Source: Planctomycetota bacterium (lineage in GTDB: Bacteria > Planctomycetota > SZUA-567 > H5-PLA8). From it: a stretch of 64,000 bases of DNA. The notes under the pieces were generated by a model, which worked only from the letters and a program-made list of their open reading frames with translations, ran no database searches and was not told the origin of the DNA. Made by a program: the position numbers and the translations under genes. Location of the stretch: NCBI GenBank assembly GCA_016200135.1, contig JACQFI010000037.1:114455-178454 (forward strand). The letters are read 5' to 3'. Positions 53,969 through 62,596 of this stretch are shown in pieces (the stretch's first letter is position 1; each line of letters starts with the position of its first letter).

Positions 53969-56128
53969 TCATTCCTTGCGAGGTCTCCGCGCGATCGCTT
54001 CGACGAGCGCCGCCGGCAGCGTAACCGAACCGCCGGCGAACTCCGCGACGATCTCCACCTCGCCGATCGACTTCAGGTCCACCTCGAAGCGGCTGCCTTG
54101 GCGCAGCGTCAGCACCCAATCGTGAGGGCCTCCGCCGCCGGCCTTGGGGTCGGGCGGGAAGACCAGCAGCCGTGCGGTCTTCAGGTCGATGGGCCACGCG
54201 CCGCCGCCGTCCTTGGGGTCCACGACCAGTTCATTTGTTTCTAAATTCGCGGCGAGGACCTCGGCGTTGTCCATGCGCGGCAGGCCTTGCGCCGGGTTGT
54301 TGTTCGGGTCCTTCTTCTCGGGTTCTTTCTGTGGCGCGGCCGGATTGTCGCCAATGATCTTCTGCTTGAACTCGACGCCGGGCTTCTCGCCGTCGGCCAC
54401 CTTAAGCGCCTCGGCGGTCTCGCCGGGCGCCGCCTGGTCCGGGTAGAGATCGACCTTGCGCAGCAGGCCGCGTGGCAGTTTGAGCTCCACGCCGCCGGCA
54501 AGGTCGAAGGTCACCAGTTCCTTGTCGAGCTTGATGAAGTGCGCGCGGAAGGACTCGCCGTTCTGCAGCAGAATCGCATGCAGCGGCCCGCCAATGCGCA
54601 CGCGCTTGGGCGCATCCTCTTCGTGCTTTGGTTTGGTGAGAGCGTCGCCGAGAAGATCCGGTTTAGCGGGCTCGAAGCGCGCAAGGCCGGCAAGCTTGAT
54701 CTCCCAGGCGGGCAGCGTGGCGGGCAGGAAGACCGGTTTCAGCGCGATGCGGTCCTTCTCGCCGCCTGGAACCGGCACGCTATGCCCGATGATGCGGTCG
54801 CCGGCGAGCGTCTCCGCGGCGGAGTAGCGCTCGTCGCGGTCGGCGGGGCCGACACGGTCGAAGGCGAGATCGTCGATGCGGAGCAGTTCAGGACCTTTCG
54901 GATCGACGCGGTAGATGCGCAGCCGCGCAATAGGCACCGGCGAACGCACCCCGAGGAACTCGTTGGGCATCCCGTTGGCCGCGGCGGCGTTGGCGTCCTG
55001 GCGGTTGAAGATGCGCGCGAGCAGGCGGCCCCGTGCGTCGTAGGCTTCAAAACCAATCTTGCCTTCCGTGGCTTTTCCGATCATGCAGCCTGCGGTGTGC
55101 ACGCCGCCCGGCCGGCCCGTGCGCGTCTTGGGATCGAACGCGCCCGGCAGGATGAAATGGACCTCGAGGTTGCCCTTGCCGCGAACTTGGTCGACCTCGC
55201 AGGCCGCCGACATACCATGCGTAAGTCCCATGATCTGCTCGAGGTCGTCAGCGACGGCCTTTCCATTGCCGCCATCTCCCCTGATTAGCGCGCCCCACGC
55301 CGCATACAGGTCCTCGACGCTGTCTCCGGCCTTGGGTTGCACGTCCTTGCTCGCGCCGCGGTCGAACCCCGCCACGCGCATTCCGGCGAGGAAGTTGGCC
55401 CCAGGATCGCGACCCTGGATGATCGCGTCCACGTTCTCGTCTTCAGGCCCGTAGCGCTTGGCCGCCGAACCGGCCGGGTCGGGCAACGGCGCGCTGGCCT
55501 CCGCAGGTATCTCGTCCGGCTTGGAAGCGCCCAAATCCTTCTTGAGCGCCGCCTCCTCCGCCTCGGAAAGTAGCTCAAGGCTTTCAAGGGCGGCGAGGGG
55601 CAAGCGCAGGTAGCCCCAGCGCGTGCGCGCGTCGAACGAATCCTCGGCCAGCGTGACGGTCTCTTTCGTGCCGTCCGCCTTGAGCAACTCGTCGCCCGCT
55701 TCGCCGCCGCCTTTGGCGGCCATATCGCCGAGCAGCGCGTGCGCCTGCGCGGCCACCTCGGCGTCGGCGGAGTTCTGGGCTTCCCGCAGCGCCGCCGCAG
55801 CCGCCAAACCCAGCGCGCGCAGGCGTTCGAGCGCCCGGTTGCGCGTCTCGTACTTATCGCTGAGCAGATCCTTCACCGCCGCGCGGGCTTCGGCATCGAG
55901 TTTCGGGTCGATGCGCGCGGACAGGCGCAGGCTTTTGATCTCAGTCCACGCCACCTTCGCGGCGGCGCCCTCGGCACGCTTCACCGCGAGGCCGCCGTGG
56001 TCATTCACCAGGCAGGCTAGGCGCGAGCCGTCGCGCGTGGCGATGCGCACGCCTACCCACGTTTCCCCGGCGGCGGCGGAGAAGACCGCGAGCACCACCA
56101 GGGTTGCCGGGATCTGTAAGGGTTTCAT
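53969..56128 (-). CDS. Large secreted protein of unknown function with SLA1-like and NPCBM-like regions
   Basis: 719 residues. Signal peptide MKPLQIPATLVVLAVFSAAA. Residues about 20-70 (ETWVGVRIATRDGSRLACLV) suggest a small beta domain. Residues 75-140 are helical with HEAT-like repeats. About 230-420 contain GANFLAGMRVAGFDRGASKD and beta-rich text. About 500-560 and 640-700 hold repeated short beta motifs (LHAILLQNGESFRAHFIKLD; RLLVFPPDPKAG; RQGSRFEVDLKSIGEVEI), which look like small binding modules on the outside of the cell. I do not recognise a catalytic motif. ATG 56128 preferred; GTG 56134 is two codons upstream. Domain names are impressions. Confidence 0.6.
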   Translation of the reverse strand: MKPLQIPATLVVLAVFSAAAGETWVGVRIATRDGSRLACLVNDHGGLAVKRAEGAAAKVAWTEIKSLRLSARIDPKLDAEARAAVKDLLSDKYETRNRALERLRALGLAAAAALREAQNSADAEVAAQAHALLGDMAAKGGGEAGDELLKADGTKETVTLAEDSFDARTRWGYLRLPLAALESLELLSEAEEAALKKDLGASKPDEIPAEASAPLPDPAGSAAKRYGPEDENVDAIIQGRDPGANFLAGMRVAGFDRGASKDVQPKAGDSVEDLYAAWGALIRGDGGNGKAVADDLEQIMGLTHGMSAACEVDQVRGKGNLEVHFILPGAFDPKTRTGRPGGVHTAGCMIGKATEGKIGFEAYDARGRLLARIFNRQDANAAAANGMPNEFLGVRSPVPIARLRIYRVDPKGPELLRIDDLAFDRVGPADRDERYSAAETLAGDRIIGHSVPVPGGEKDRIALKPVFLPATLPAWEIKLAGLARFEPAKPDLLGDALTKPKHEEDAPKRVRIGGPLHAILLQNGESFRAHFIKLDKELVTFDLAGGVELKLPRGLLRKVDLYPDQAAPGETAEALKVADGEKPGVEFKQKIIGDNPAAPQKEPEKKDPNNNPAQGLPRMDNAEVLAANLETNELVVDPKDGGGAWPIDLKTARLLVFPPDPKAGGGGPHDWVLTLRQGSRFEVDLKSIGEVEIVAEFAGGSVTLPAALVEAIARRPRKE

Positions 56129-56276
56129 ATCCACGTTAAATTAAGCCCGCTGGAGCCCGTGAGGTCAAGCCGGGAAGAAGGCGGAACAGCAGGAAACCGA
56201 GCCTCCCGAGCCCTGCAACGCGGCTTCCCTCTGGTATGCTTACGGGTGGAGCACCGGGCCTTTCGGAGACCTGCGG

Positions 56277-56888
56277 ATGATGGGCGCAATCCTGGCGGGA
56301 GGACGTTCCCGCCGCATGGAAGGCCAGGACAAGACGCGCATGCTGCGCGACGGCCGGCGCGTGCTGGAACGCCTGGCCGGTATCCTGCGGGGGGCATGCG
56401 GAGGCTGCGTGCTCGTCGCCCGAGAAGAGCAGCGCGCGGAGCTTGAAGCCCTGGATCTGGGAGAAGTCTACGGCGATCTCTTCCCGGACCGGGGGCCGTT
56501 GGGCGGCCTTTATACGGTGCTGGAAGAGACCGAAGACGACGTCTTCTTGGTCGCGTGCGACCTGCCGTTTCTTGAACAGGACCTCGTCGAGAAGATTTTA
56601 AGAGAATATGATTCGCAAGTCCCCAAGGTCTTCGCGTTGGTCCCGCGTTCGCCCGATCCGGACCAGGCTCCCGATCCTTGGCGCGTGGAACCGCTCTGCG
56701 CCATCTGGTCGCGGCATTGCAAGCGGCCGGCATACATTGCACTGGAAGCCCAAGAACTATCGCTCACTCAATTCGCCCATGGCATACACGCACGTTTCTT
56801 GGACCTCAGTGCTCAAGAGGCCCAACAACTTCGCAATATCAATACCATGAATGAGTTAAATGACGAGGGTCTCCATTTCTCCCCGTAG
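56277..56888 (+). CDS. mobA: Molybdenum cofactor guanylyltransferase-like protein (MobA)
   Basis: 203 residues. Nucleotide-binding signature MMGAILAGGRSRRMEGQDKT at the N-terminus (MobA form: GGxSxRMGxDK; here MEGQDK), DLFPDRGPLGGLYTVLE, FLVACDLPFL and a C-terminal NINTMNELN. MobA adds GMP to molybdopterin. The signature is a close but not exact MobA match, so a related nucleotidyltransferase is possible. GGAGA lies before ATG 56277. No other Mo-cofactor gene is near. Confidence 0.85.
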   Translation: MMGAILAGGRSRRMEGQDKTRMLRDGRRVLERLAGILRGACGGCVLVAREEQRAELEALDLGEVYGDLFPDRGPLGGLYTVLEETEDDVFLVACDLPFLEQDLVEKILREYDSQVPKVFALVPRSPDPDQAPDPWRVEPLCAIWSRHCKRPAYIALEAQELSLTQFAHGIHARFLDLSAQEAQQLRNINTMNELNDEGLHFSP

Positions 56889-57197
56889 GCTTTCAGCGGG
56901 CAATCGAGGCTTTAGTACATCGATAGATACTTGCACAACCGCTTATACCCCTTAATCTTATATTCCTACTCGCATGGGTTTTATGGGAATTGAATAGCGC
57001 GGATGCGGCACCGTCAACTCGTGCAGCATTGGGGTTGAGCAATGTGTCTTTAGCTGAGTGCAGAAAAGTTCAGGAAGACTCTGGAGCGGCAGGGGGCTGT
57101 TCTGTGTTCTGAGTGCGCTGTTCACGGGGCTCGAAAGGGCGTGAGCGGCCGGGACGCCGGGCCGAACCGGGTCGTGGGAAAGGTTAGGAGAGCTTAC
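56889..57197. other. Region between mobA and Spy/CpxP-like gene
   Basis: 309 bases without a supported gene. Left part is AT-rich (56920-56990: CTTAATCTTATATTCC) and likely holds the promoter for the next gene; TTAGGAGAG at about 57185 is its ribosome site. No terminator after mobA is visible. Confidence 0.5.
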
Positions 57198-57671
57198 ATG
57201 AAGAGGAATGTGGCGTGGCTGTTGGCGTTGGCGTTGGGTTTCAGCGTGCTCGCGATGCCGGTCGCGCGCGTACGGGCCGAAGGCGATGCCCCAGGGACGG
57301 ATAAGAAGGAAGGCGACAAGAAGGGCCGCAAGGGCGGCGGCTTTAACCTGATGAAGGTGGAAACGATTCAGGAGAAACTCGGCACGGGCGAAGGCATGAC
57401 GCTCACCGACGAACAGAAGACCAAGATCAATACGCTGCGCGACGGTTTGCAGAAGAAGTGGGAAGAGAAGATGGCCGCAGCGAAGGAGAAGATGGACGCG
57501 GCCGCGGACGACGCCGCCAAGAAGGCCGCGCGTAAGGAAGCCATGGGGGATTTCAAGCCGATGGAAGAGTATAAGACCGGCTTGAAGGGCATCCTGAGCG
57601 ACGGGCAGTTTATTAAGGTCTTCCCGGCCAAGACCGAAGAGGCCAAGTCGGAAGCCAAGAAGAGCGAGTAG
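57198..57671 (+). CDS. Periplasmic Spy/CpxP-like LTxxQ-motif protein
   Basis: 157 residues. Signal peptide MKRNVAWLLALALGFSVLAM up to about residue 30. The mature part is helical and rich in Lys, Glu and Ala; LTDEQKTKINTLRDGLQKKW carries the LTxxQ motif of the Spy/CpxP stress chaperones. ALTERNATIVE: any small helical exported protein. TTAGGAGAG before ATG 57198 decides that start. Monocistronic with its own terminator. In other bacteria such proteins are induced by envelope stress. Confidence 0.8.
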   Translation: MKRNVAWLLALALGFSVLAMPVARVRAEGDAPGTDKKEGDKKGRKGGGFNLMKVETIQEKLGTGEGMTLTDEQKTKINTLRDGLQKKWEEKMAAAKEKMDAAADDAAKKAARKEAMGDFKPMEEYKTGLKGILSDGQFIKVFPAKTEEAKSEAKKSE

Positions 57672-57705
57672 CTTCAGGTTTCAAGCGCAGGTCCGATCCA
57701 AACGG

Positions 57706-57741
57706 GCGGTTCGCGTCTAAAAGCGCGAGCCGCCTTTTTTT
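57706..57741 (+). terminator. Intrinsic terminator after Spy/CpxP-like gene
   Basis: GGCGGTTCGCG pairs with CGCGAGCCGCC (one G-T pair) over an eight-base loop; seven T follow at 57735-57741. Confidence 0.92.
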
Positions 57742-57775
57742 ATCGCCTGGCGCAAAACGACAGCGTGCGTTGAAT

Positions 57776-58372
57776 TCAGGAGAAGATTCCAAGCCCGCCA
57801 CCGTCGCCTGTGCCGGGTTTGGGCGAAGGGCCGGCTGGAGACTGTTCCGCTGGCGTATCGGGCGGGTGGTCCTGGTCCGGTAATTCCGCCTTTGGAGCGG
57901 ATGGGCGAGGCGGTTCTTCGGCGCTCTCGTCGATGAAATCGATCCCTTCCGGCCCCGCATCCAGGTCGTCGAAGGACGTGGGGACGTAGCCGGGCAGCCG
58001 GGAACGCTCGAGTTCCTTCGAGTACGAAGAGATGATCGAGGTCTGCAACTCGGTCCGATAACGGCTGTTGATGGGATGCGCGATGTCCGCGTGGAGTTTC
58101 GCGCGGCCGCGGCCATCCGTGTGGGAGCGGTTGTTGCCGAGGCGCTTGCCGCACTGGTTGCAGAAGAGGGCCTGCAGGTGGTTCTTGCCGGAACAATCGT
58201 GGCAGCGGTCGGTGATCTTCCGGCTCGGCATCGCGACGAACAGCCCGCGGGTGCCCTGGATGATCTTGATGTCGCGGACCACAAAGCAGCCGTCGAAGGT
58301 GACGCTGGCAAAAGCCAGGAGCTTGTCGTCCTGCCTTTCCACCAGCTTGATTTTCACCTCGGTGATCTTCAT
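57776..58372 (-). CDS. spoVG: SpoVG family protein with zinc-ribbon insertion
   Basis: 198 residues. SpoVG is a small RNA/DNA-binding regulator, usually about 90-100 residues. Here MKITEVKIKL and DIKIIQGTRGLFVAMPSRK are intact, then a segment with Cys57, Cys60, Cys71 and Cys74 (CHDC and CNQC) is inserted before DIAHPINSRYRTEL, the second half of the fold. The 4-cysteine segment is a probable zinc ribbon. The C-terminal 60 residues are Pro/Glu-rich. It lies 111 bases downstream of ispE in the same direction, a known pairing in Firmicutes and, as far as I recall, planctomycetes. Role: likely a post-transcriptional regulator; no sporulation is implied. Confidence 0.88.
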   Translation of the reverse strand: MKITEVKIKLVERQDDKLLAFASVTFDGCFVVRDIKIIQGTRGLFVAMPSRKITDRCHDCSGKNHLQALFCNQCGKRLGNNRSHTDGRGRAKLHADIAHPINSRYRTELQTSIISSYSKELERSRLPGYVPTSFDDLDAGPEGIDFIDESAEEPPRPSAPKAELPDQDHPPDTPAEQSPAGPSPKPGTGDGGGLGIFS

Positions 58373-58483
58373 GCCCTGGTCTCGTCCGCCTTGTGGCCAC
58401 GCAACATGGAATACACGCCGCCGCGTGGTTCCGTCGTACCTTCGTCACCCGGCGAAGGCGACGGGCTGGCTTGAACGTCAAGA

Positions 58484-59383
58484 TCAAGGTGAAGAGCAAG
58501 GTGTGGTGGTTCGCGTTTCAACGACGTCTACTGCGTACGTCAAACCCGCGTTGATCTTTTCCTGCGCATTCTGAGCGGTTTCGCCCGGCATGGGCAAGAC
58601 GACATGCACTGCGCCGCTTCCCGACATCTGCCAACGTCCCGTATACAAACGCTCTAATTGGGCCTGCAACGCATGGAGCCGCGGCTCTACTAAACACGAA
58701 GCCTTGAGCAGCCCATTTTTAGGCCAATCTGAAAACGTCTCGCCATTAATAATCCGGACTAATAAAACGTTAATGTCCTTTGCAAGGGATGTCAAGTTTC
58801 GTAGACGTTTTTTCCCGTCGAGTGCAGGCGCGTTCAACGCTTTGTAAACGGGCGGCGTGGGCACGCCCAGAGGCGGAAGCACCAGCAGGAGCCGGAGCGC
58901 AGGCCAGTCCGCGCTGTCCGGCAGGGGTTCCACGATCTCGCCGCGCCCGCGGCAGCGCGCCCAGCCGCCCCAGAGGAAAAACCCGATGTCGCTGCCCAGC
59001 GTTGCGGCGATCTCGTTCAGCCGTTCCTTGGGCCAATGCAGATTCCACAGTTCGTTGAGTCCACGCAGGGTGAGCGCCGCGTCGCTGGAACCCCCGCCGA
59101 GTCCGCCGCCGGCGGGGACGCGCTTTTCAAGGTGGATGCGCGCGTTCGCGGGAACCTGTGCGGCTTGGGCCAGCGCGCGCGCGGCCTTGATCACCAGATT
59201 GCCGTCGTCGCAGGGCAGGGCGGGATTCGAGCAGGTCATGGAGAGACCGCGGGCGGGCTCGAGGACCAGTTTGTCCGCGAGATCCACCGAGACCATCACG
59301 GTGTCCACTTCGTGGTAGCCGTCCGGGCGCTTCCCAAGAACGTAAAGGTCCCAGTTGATCTTTGCGTGAGCGGTCAGTTCCAT
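58484..59383 (-). CDS. ispE: 4-diphosphocytidyl-2-C-methyl-D-erythritol kinase
   Basis: MEP-pathway kinase for isoprenoid precursor synthesis. 299 residues; GHMP kinase signatures AKINWDLYVLGKRPDGYHEV, the ATP-binding loop PAGGGLGGGSSDAALTL, and MSGSGA near the C-terminus. ATG 59383 is preferred to TTG 59416 because it gives the family's usual N-terminus MELTAHAKIN. The C-terminal 20 residues are somewhat divergent. It precedes spoVG on the same strand. No other MEP gene is in the window. Confidence 0.94.
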   Translation of the reverse strand: MELTAHAKINWDLYVLGKRPDGYHEVDTVMVSVDLADKLVLEPARGLSMTCSNPALPCDDGNLVIKAARALAQAAQVPANARIHLEKRVPAGGGLGGGSSDAALTLRGLNELWNLHWPKERLNEIAATLGSDIGFFLWGGWARCRGRGEIVEPLPDSADWPALRLLLVLPPLGVPTPPVYKALNAPALDGKKRLRNLTSLAKDINVLLVRIINGETFSDWPKNGLLKASCLVEPRLHALQAQLERLYTGRWQMSGSGAVHVVLPMPGETAQNAQEKINAGLTYAVDVVETRTTTPCSSP

Positions 59384-59589
59384 GGTGCACGAAATCTTCG
59401 CTGTTCGAGGCCGCAAGGCAAGCGGACCCAGGCGGCGGGTCTGCCAGCCAGTTCATACCGGACCCTTATAGGGAAGCAACCATTTGAAAAAAATGGGAAT
59501 ATGTATGAGTGCGTATCGTTTAGTTGGCGGATTGATTTGAAGCGTTCAGCGCACTTCATCGCAAGGGAAGCTTCGGGTGTAGGGCTTGT

Positions 59590-60819
59590 TCATTCGGAAG
59601 CATCGCCTTCATCGGTTTCCTTCACGCCGGACGAGGTCCACCACGTGAAGCCGATCTTGCGCTTGCCACGCGCCGCTTGTCCCCAGCGGACGGCATAGCC
59701 GCGGCAGTCGATATGCACGTGGCTACGCACGGAATCGTCGCCGTCCCATTCGTAAACGCCGATGCCGCCGGGAACGGCCAGGCCTTCGGCTTCCAGTTCC
59801 GCGCAGGCCCGGCCGATGAGGATGCCGTCGTTGCGGTCGATCTTGCCGTCGCCGTTCAGGTCGTCCATGTGCTTGTCGTTGTCTTCGTCGATGCACAGGT
59901 CCACGGCGTCTCCGAAACAGTGCCGGCTGTAGGCCGCTCCGCCGATTTGCTTGTTGTAATCCGGTGTGCGGAAGCCGCTGGTGATCCAGAAGCGCGAGAC
60001 CTTTATGCCTTTCTGACGCAAACGCTCGCGCAGCAGGACCAGCTTGCGGTACAGGTCCCGGTTGGGCGGCAGCACCTGCGTGTGGCGCTGCGTGGTAAAG
60101 ACTTTCTTGCCGTTGGCGTCGCGGTGGTCCATGAAGGCCACGATCTGCCCGAAGGCCAGGTTATCGCCGAGCGGCAGGTTCACGGTCTCATCCGCCAGCG
60201 TTGCAAAGTAAGCGGGTGGTTCGTAGCGCCCGGCGTGTTCGCGGATCTTCGCTACCGGCGCCTGTGCGGGATCGAGGTACGCGCCCAGGGACTTGCTGTC
60301 CACGCTCAAGCGCGTGCGCCCGTCGGAGGTCTTGGCCTCCGCATGTTCCAGCACAATCACGCGAATCTCGCCTTGGGACGGGTCCAGGTTCGTATCCTTC
60401 CAGTCCATCCGGTAGAGGCCCGGAGCCTTCGGGGCGCGGCCCGTCAGGCCCGTCGCGGCGCCTCCGGCCAGATCCAGGGAACCTCCTTTGGAGATCCAAT
60501 CGGGCTTGGGCGAAACGAACTCGGGCAGGCCCGCGCCCATGGGTTCCAACCGGAACGGCGCGCCCGCGGGCAAGAAGAGCGGTTCGCCGTGACGGTAGGC
60601 CCCGTCAAAGGTCGCGGTCTGCGGATCGGCCGTTTCGCCCAGGAGACGCAGGTTCCAGCCGGTGAGTTCCGCGGGCTCGGCACGGTGCTTCGTAGTCGCG
60701 GTGTTGCTTGTACAGCCGGTGGGCACCACGCAAAGGGCCATGCTCGCGGCGCCCACCAGCAGGCCCAAGGCCCGGCAGGCCCACGTATGTTCGATGCTTC
60801 GCGAGGCCATCGTGTTCAT
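59590..60819 (-). CDS. M15-type D,D-peptidase-like lipoprotein with a calcium-loop insertion
   Basis: 409 residues. Probable lipoprotein signal ending VPTGC (Cys36), although the residue at -3 is Pro. Residues about 45-200 form a beta-rich domain (EPLFLPAGAPFRLEPMG, SGGSLDLAGGAATG-like text). The C-terminal part is a zinc D-Ala-D-Ala/D-Asp peptidase of the M15/VanY/DUF882 kind: SGFRTPDYNKQIGGAAYSRH, GDAVDLCID, SHVHIDCRGY (SxHxxGxAxD and HxH ligands). Between the first and last ligands is DEDNDKHMDDLNGDGKIDRN, which looks like an EF-hand or dockerin calcium loop. Envelope location; a muramyl peptidase is likely but not proven. Start chosen at ATG 60819. Confidence 0.8.
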   Translation of the reverse strand: MNTMASRSIEHTWACRALGLLVGAASMALCVVPTGCTSNTATTKHRAEPAELTGWNLRLLGETADPQTATFDGAYRHGEPLFLPAGAPFRLEPMGAGLPEFVSPKPDWISKGGSLDLAGGAATGLTGRAPKAPGLYRMDWKDTNLDPSQGEIRVIVLEHAEAKTSDGRTRLSVDSKSLGAYLDPAQAPVAKIREHAGRYEPPAYFATLADETVNLPLGDNLAFGQIVAFMDHRDANGKKVFTTQRHTQVLPPNRDLYRKLVLLRERLRQKGIKVSRFWITSGFRTPDYNKQIGGAAYSRHCFGDAVDLCIDEDNDKHMDDLNGDGKIDRNDGILIGRACAELEAEGLAVPGGIGVYEWDGDDSVRSHVHIDCRGYAVRWGQAARGKRKIGFTWWTSSGVKETDEGDASE

Positions 60820-60980
60820 GCCATGAGCGCCGGATATTCCTTGCCTACACTGGTTCCTCCCTTGAGTATCGGCCCACAAAAGGGGGGCGGGCCAGTCAAA
60901 TCCTGAAAGTCCCGGGTGGTATGCCGCCCCCGCGCGTTTGAGCAAAAGCTCTCCGAGGAATGGCTTAAGAAAACGGTACG

Positions 60981-62540
60981 ATGGAAAACCCAGGCCTCCC
61001 CGCAACGGCTTCCCAAGGCGACGGCGCGCAGACGTTGGCCGACGCGGAGTGCCCGCATTGCGGCACCATGCTGCGCCGGGTGACCACCGGCACCGACGGC
61101 AAGGTGCTCTGCCTGAACTGCGGCAAGCGCCATAGCTTGCGAACGTCCGAAAGCACAACTCCTCCCGGGGACGAGGCGTCTCTCGAACTAAGAAGCGGGA
61201 CCGCAGCGCAGCCGCAAATACGCGAGCCCGTTGCGCCGGCATACGGATATCTCCGCGCGCTGGGCATTCTTGCCCTCGTCGCGGGTGTGGTCGGCACCTT
61301 CTTCGCTTGTCTGGGTGTCTATATGGCCACGGGCGCCACATACTTTTCCTGGAGCGCGGAGTACGTCTGGTTCTTTCAGAACTCGTTTTCGCCAGCCATC
61401 GTGGGCTGGTGGCTGTTTGCGCTCACGGATGCGCTGGTGCGTCTCGACGCCGCTCACACGGCCCTCGCATGGCGGAGGGGATACTTCAAGGAAGCGATCC
61501 TCGCGCCGAAGGGCTCGAGCCTGCCCTATATCCTGCCTTTGGCGGCCACCGGCGGCGTGCTGGGCTTCTCCGTTGCGTTCGCAAACGCCGATTCCCGGGG
61601 CGATGTCGATCTCATTCCCATGCTCATAGGGTTCCTGCTGATCGGCGCGTCGATGGCCGCGGGCTTCGCGATCGAAAACCTGCGCCTGTTCTTCTTTCGC
61701 CAAGCGGAGCTTGCGCGCATGGCGGCCTCCGCGGCTCACGGCAAGCCGCTCTACGGCAAGGGCGGAGCCTTGGTGTGGAGCGGCTCGGCCCTGTGGATGG
61801 TCGGAATGGCGGCTTTCTTCTCGATCGGCATGCTGGCCATTCTGTTTGAGGATCGCATGCGCGGCCACGAGGCTCTGATGATGATTCTCGGCATCTGTGG
61901 CCTGGCGAGCATCGGCTACAGCCTGACGCTGGTTCTGGGCGGGCTGGCGGATGCGCGCGAGGAATGGCTGCGTGCCGCGCGTTCGAAGCCGGGCTCAACC
62001 CCCGACCTGCTTGCGTGGGTGGGCACGGGCGCTCCCATACTATTGCTCTGCATTGGAGCGGTCTTTGTCCTGGCGCTGTTCGTCGCCGAAGGTCACATTC
62101 GGACAGGCGAGTTCTTCGTCTTTTTCGGGTTCAGCGCGGGCCTGGCATGCTTTGCGATGTTCCTCTTGACCCTCTTCCGCGCCGTCCGGTCCTGGCAAGT
62201 GGCGCACAGCGGGTTTTTGAGCAAGGGCAGCGAGCGCACCCGGCCCGGCGGGCGCGTAAGGACTTTGATCTTCGTTCTGCTTCTGATTTCCGTGGCCAAT
62301 TTGTGCGCGGGCGCAGTGACCGTGTCGAAGGCGATGAGTTCCTGGGGAAACTGGTATTCGCTTTCCCAGATCGTCACCATGATCAGCGGCCTGGCGCTCT
62401 TTGTGCTCGCCACGGCGTACTTGCCGCTATGGCTCGCCTGCATGGTCCGCGAGGCCCGCGTGAGTCTTGAGAGCGCCGAAGAAGAACTCGCGCGTAAGAA
62501 GATGGAAGCCGACGCGGTCTATCCTCCGCCCGAAGAATAA
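60981..62540 (+). CDS. Multi-pass membrane protein with N-terminal zinc ribbon
   Basis: 519 residues. A short zinc ribbon CPHC-x17-CLNC opens the protein (residues 24-47), followed by a low-complexity stretch. From about 90 to 500 are roughly nine to ten hydrophobic helices (LGILALVAGVVGTFFACLGVY; LMMILGICGLASIGYSLTLV). A cytoplasmic charged tail (SLESAEEELARKKMEADAVY) ends it. No transporter or enzyme motif is recognised. Divergent from the peptidase gene. Function unknown. Confidence 0.75.
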   Translation: MENPGLPATASQGDGAQTLADAECPHCGTMLRRVTTGTDGKVLCLNCGKRHSLRTSESTTPPGDEASLELRSGTAAQPQIREPVAPAYGYLRALGILALVAGVVGTFFACLGVYMATGATYFSWSAEYVWFFQNSFSPAIVGWWLFALTDALVRLDAAHTALAWRRGYFKEAILAPKGSSLPYILPLAATGGVLGFSVAFANADSRGDVDLIPMLIGFLLIGASMAAGFAIENLRLFFFRQAELARMAASAAHGKPLYGKGGALVWSGSALWMVGMAAFFSIGMLAILFEDRMRGHEALMMILGICGLASIGYSLTLVLGGLADAREEWLRAARSKPGSTPDLLAWVGTGAPILLLCIGAVFVLALFVAEGHIRTGEFFVFFGFSAGLACFAMFLLTLFRAVRSWQVAHSGFLSKGSERTRPGGRVRTLIFVLLLISVANLCAGAVTVSKAMSSWGNWYSLSQIVTMISGLALFVLATAYLPLWLACMVREARVSLESAEEELARKKMEADAVYPPPEE

Positions 62541-62596
62541 GGGAATCCGTCTTTTATCGGCTTGCGGTCCGTTCAAGCTTATCTAATACTTATACC

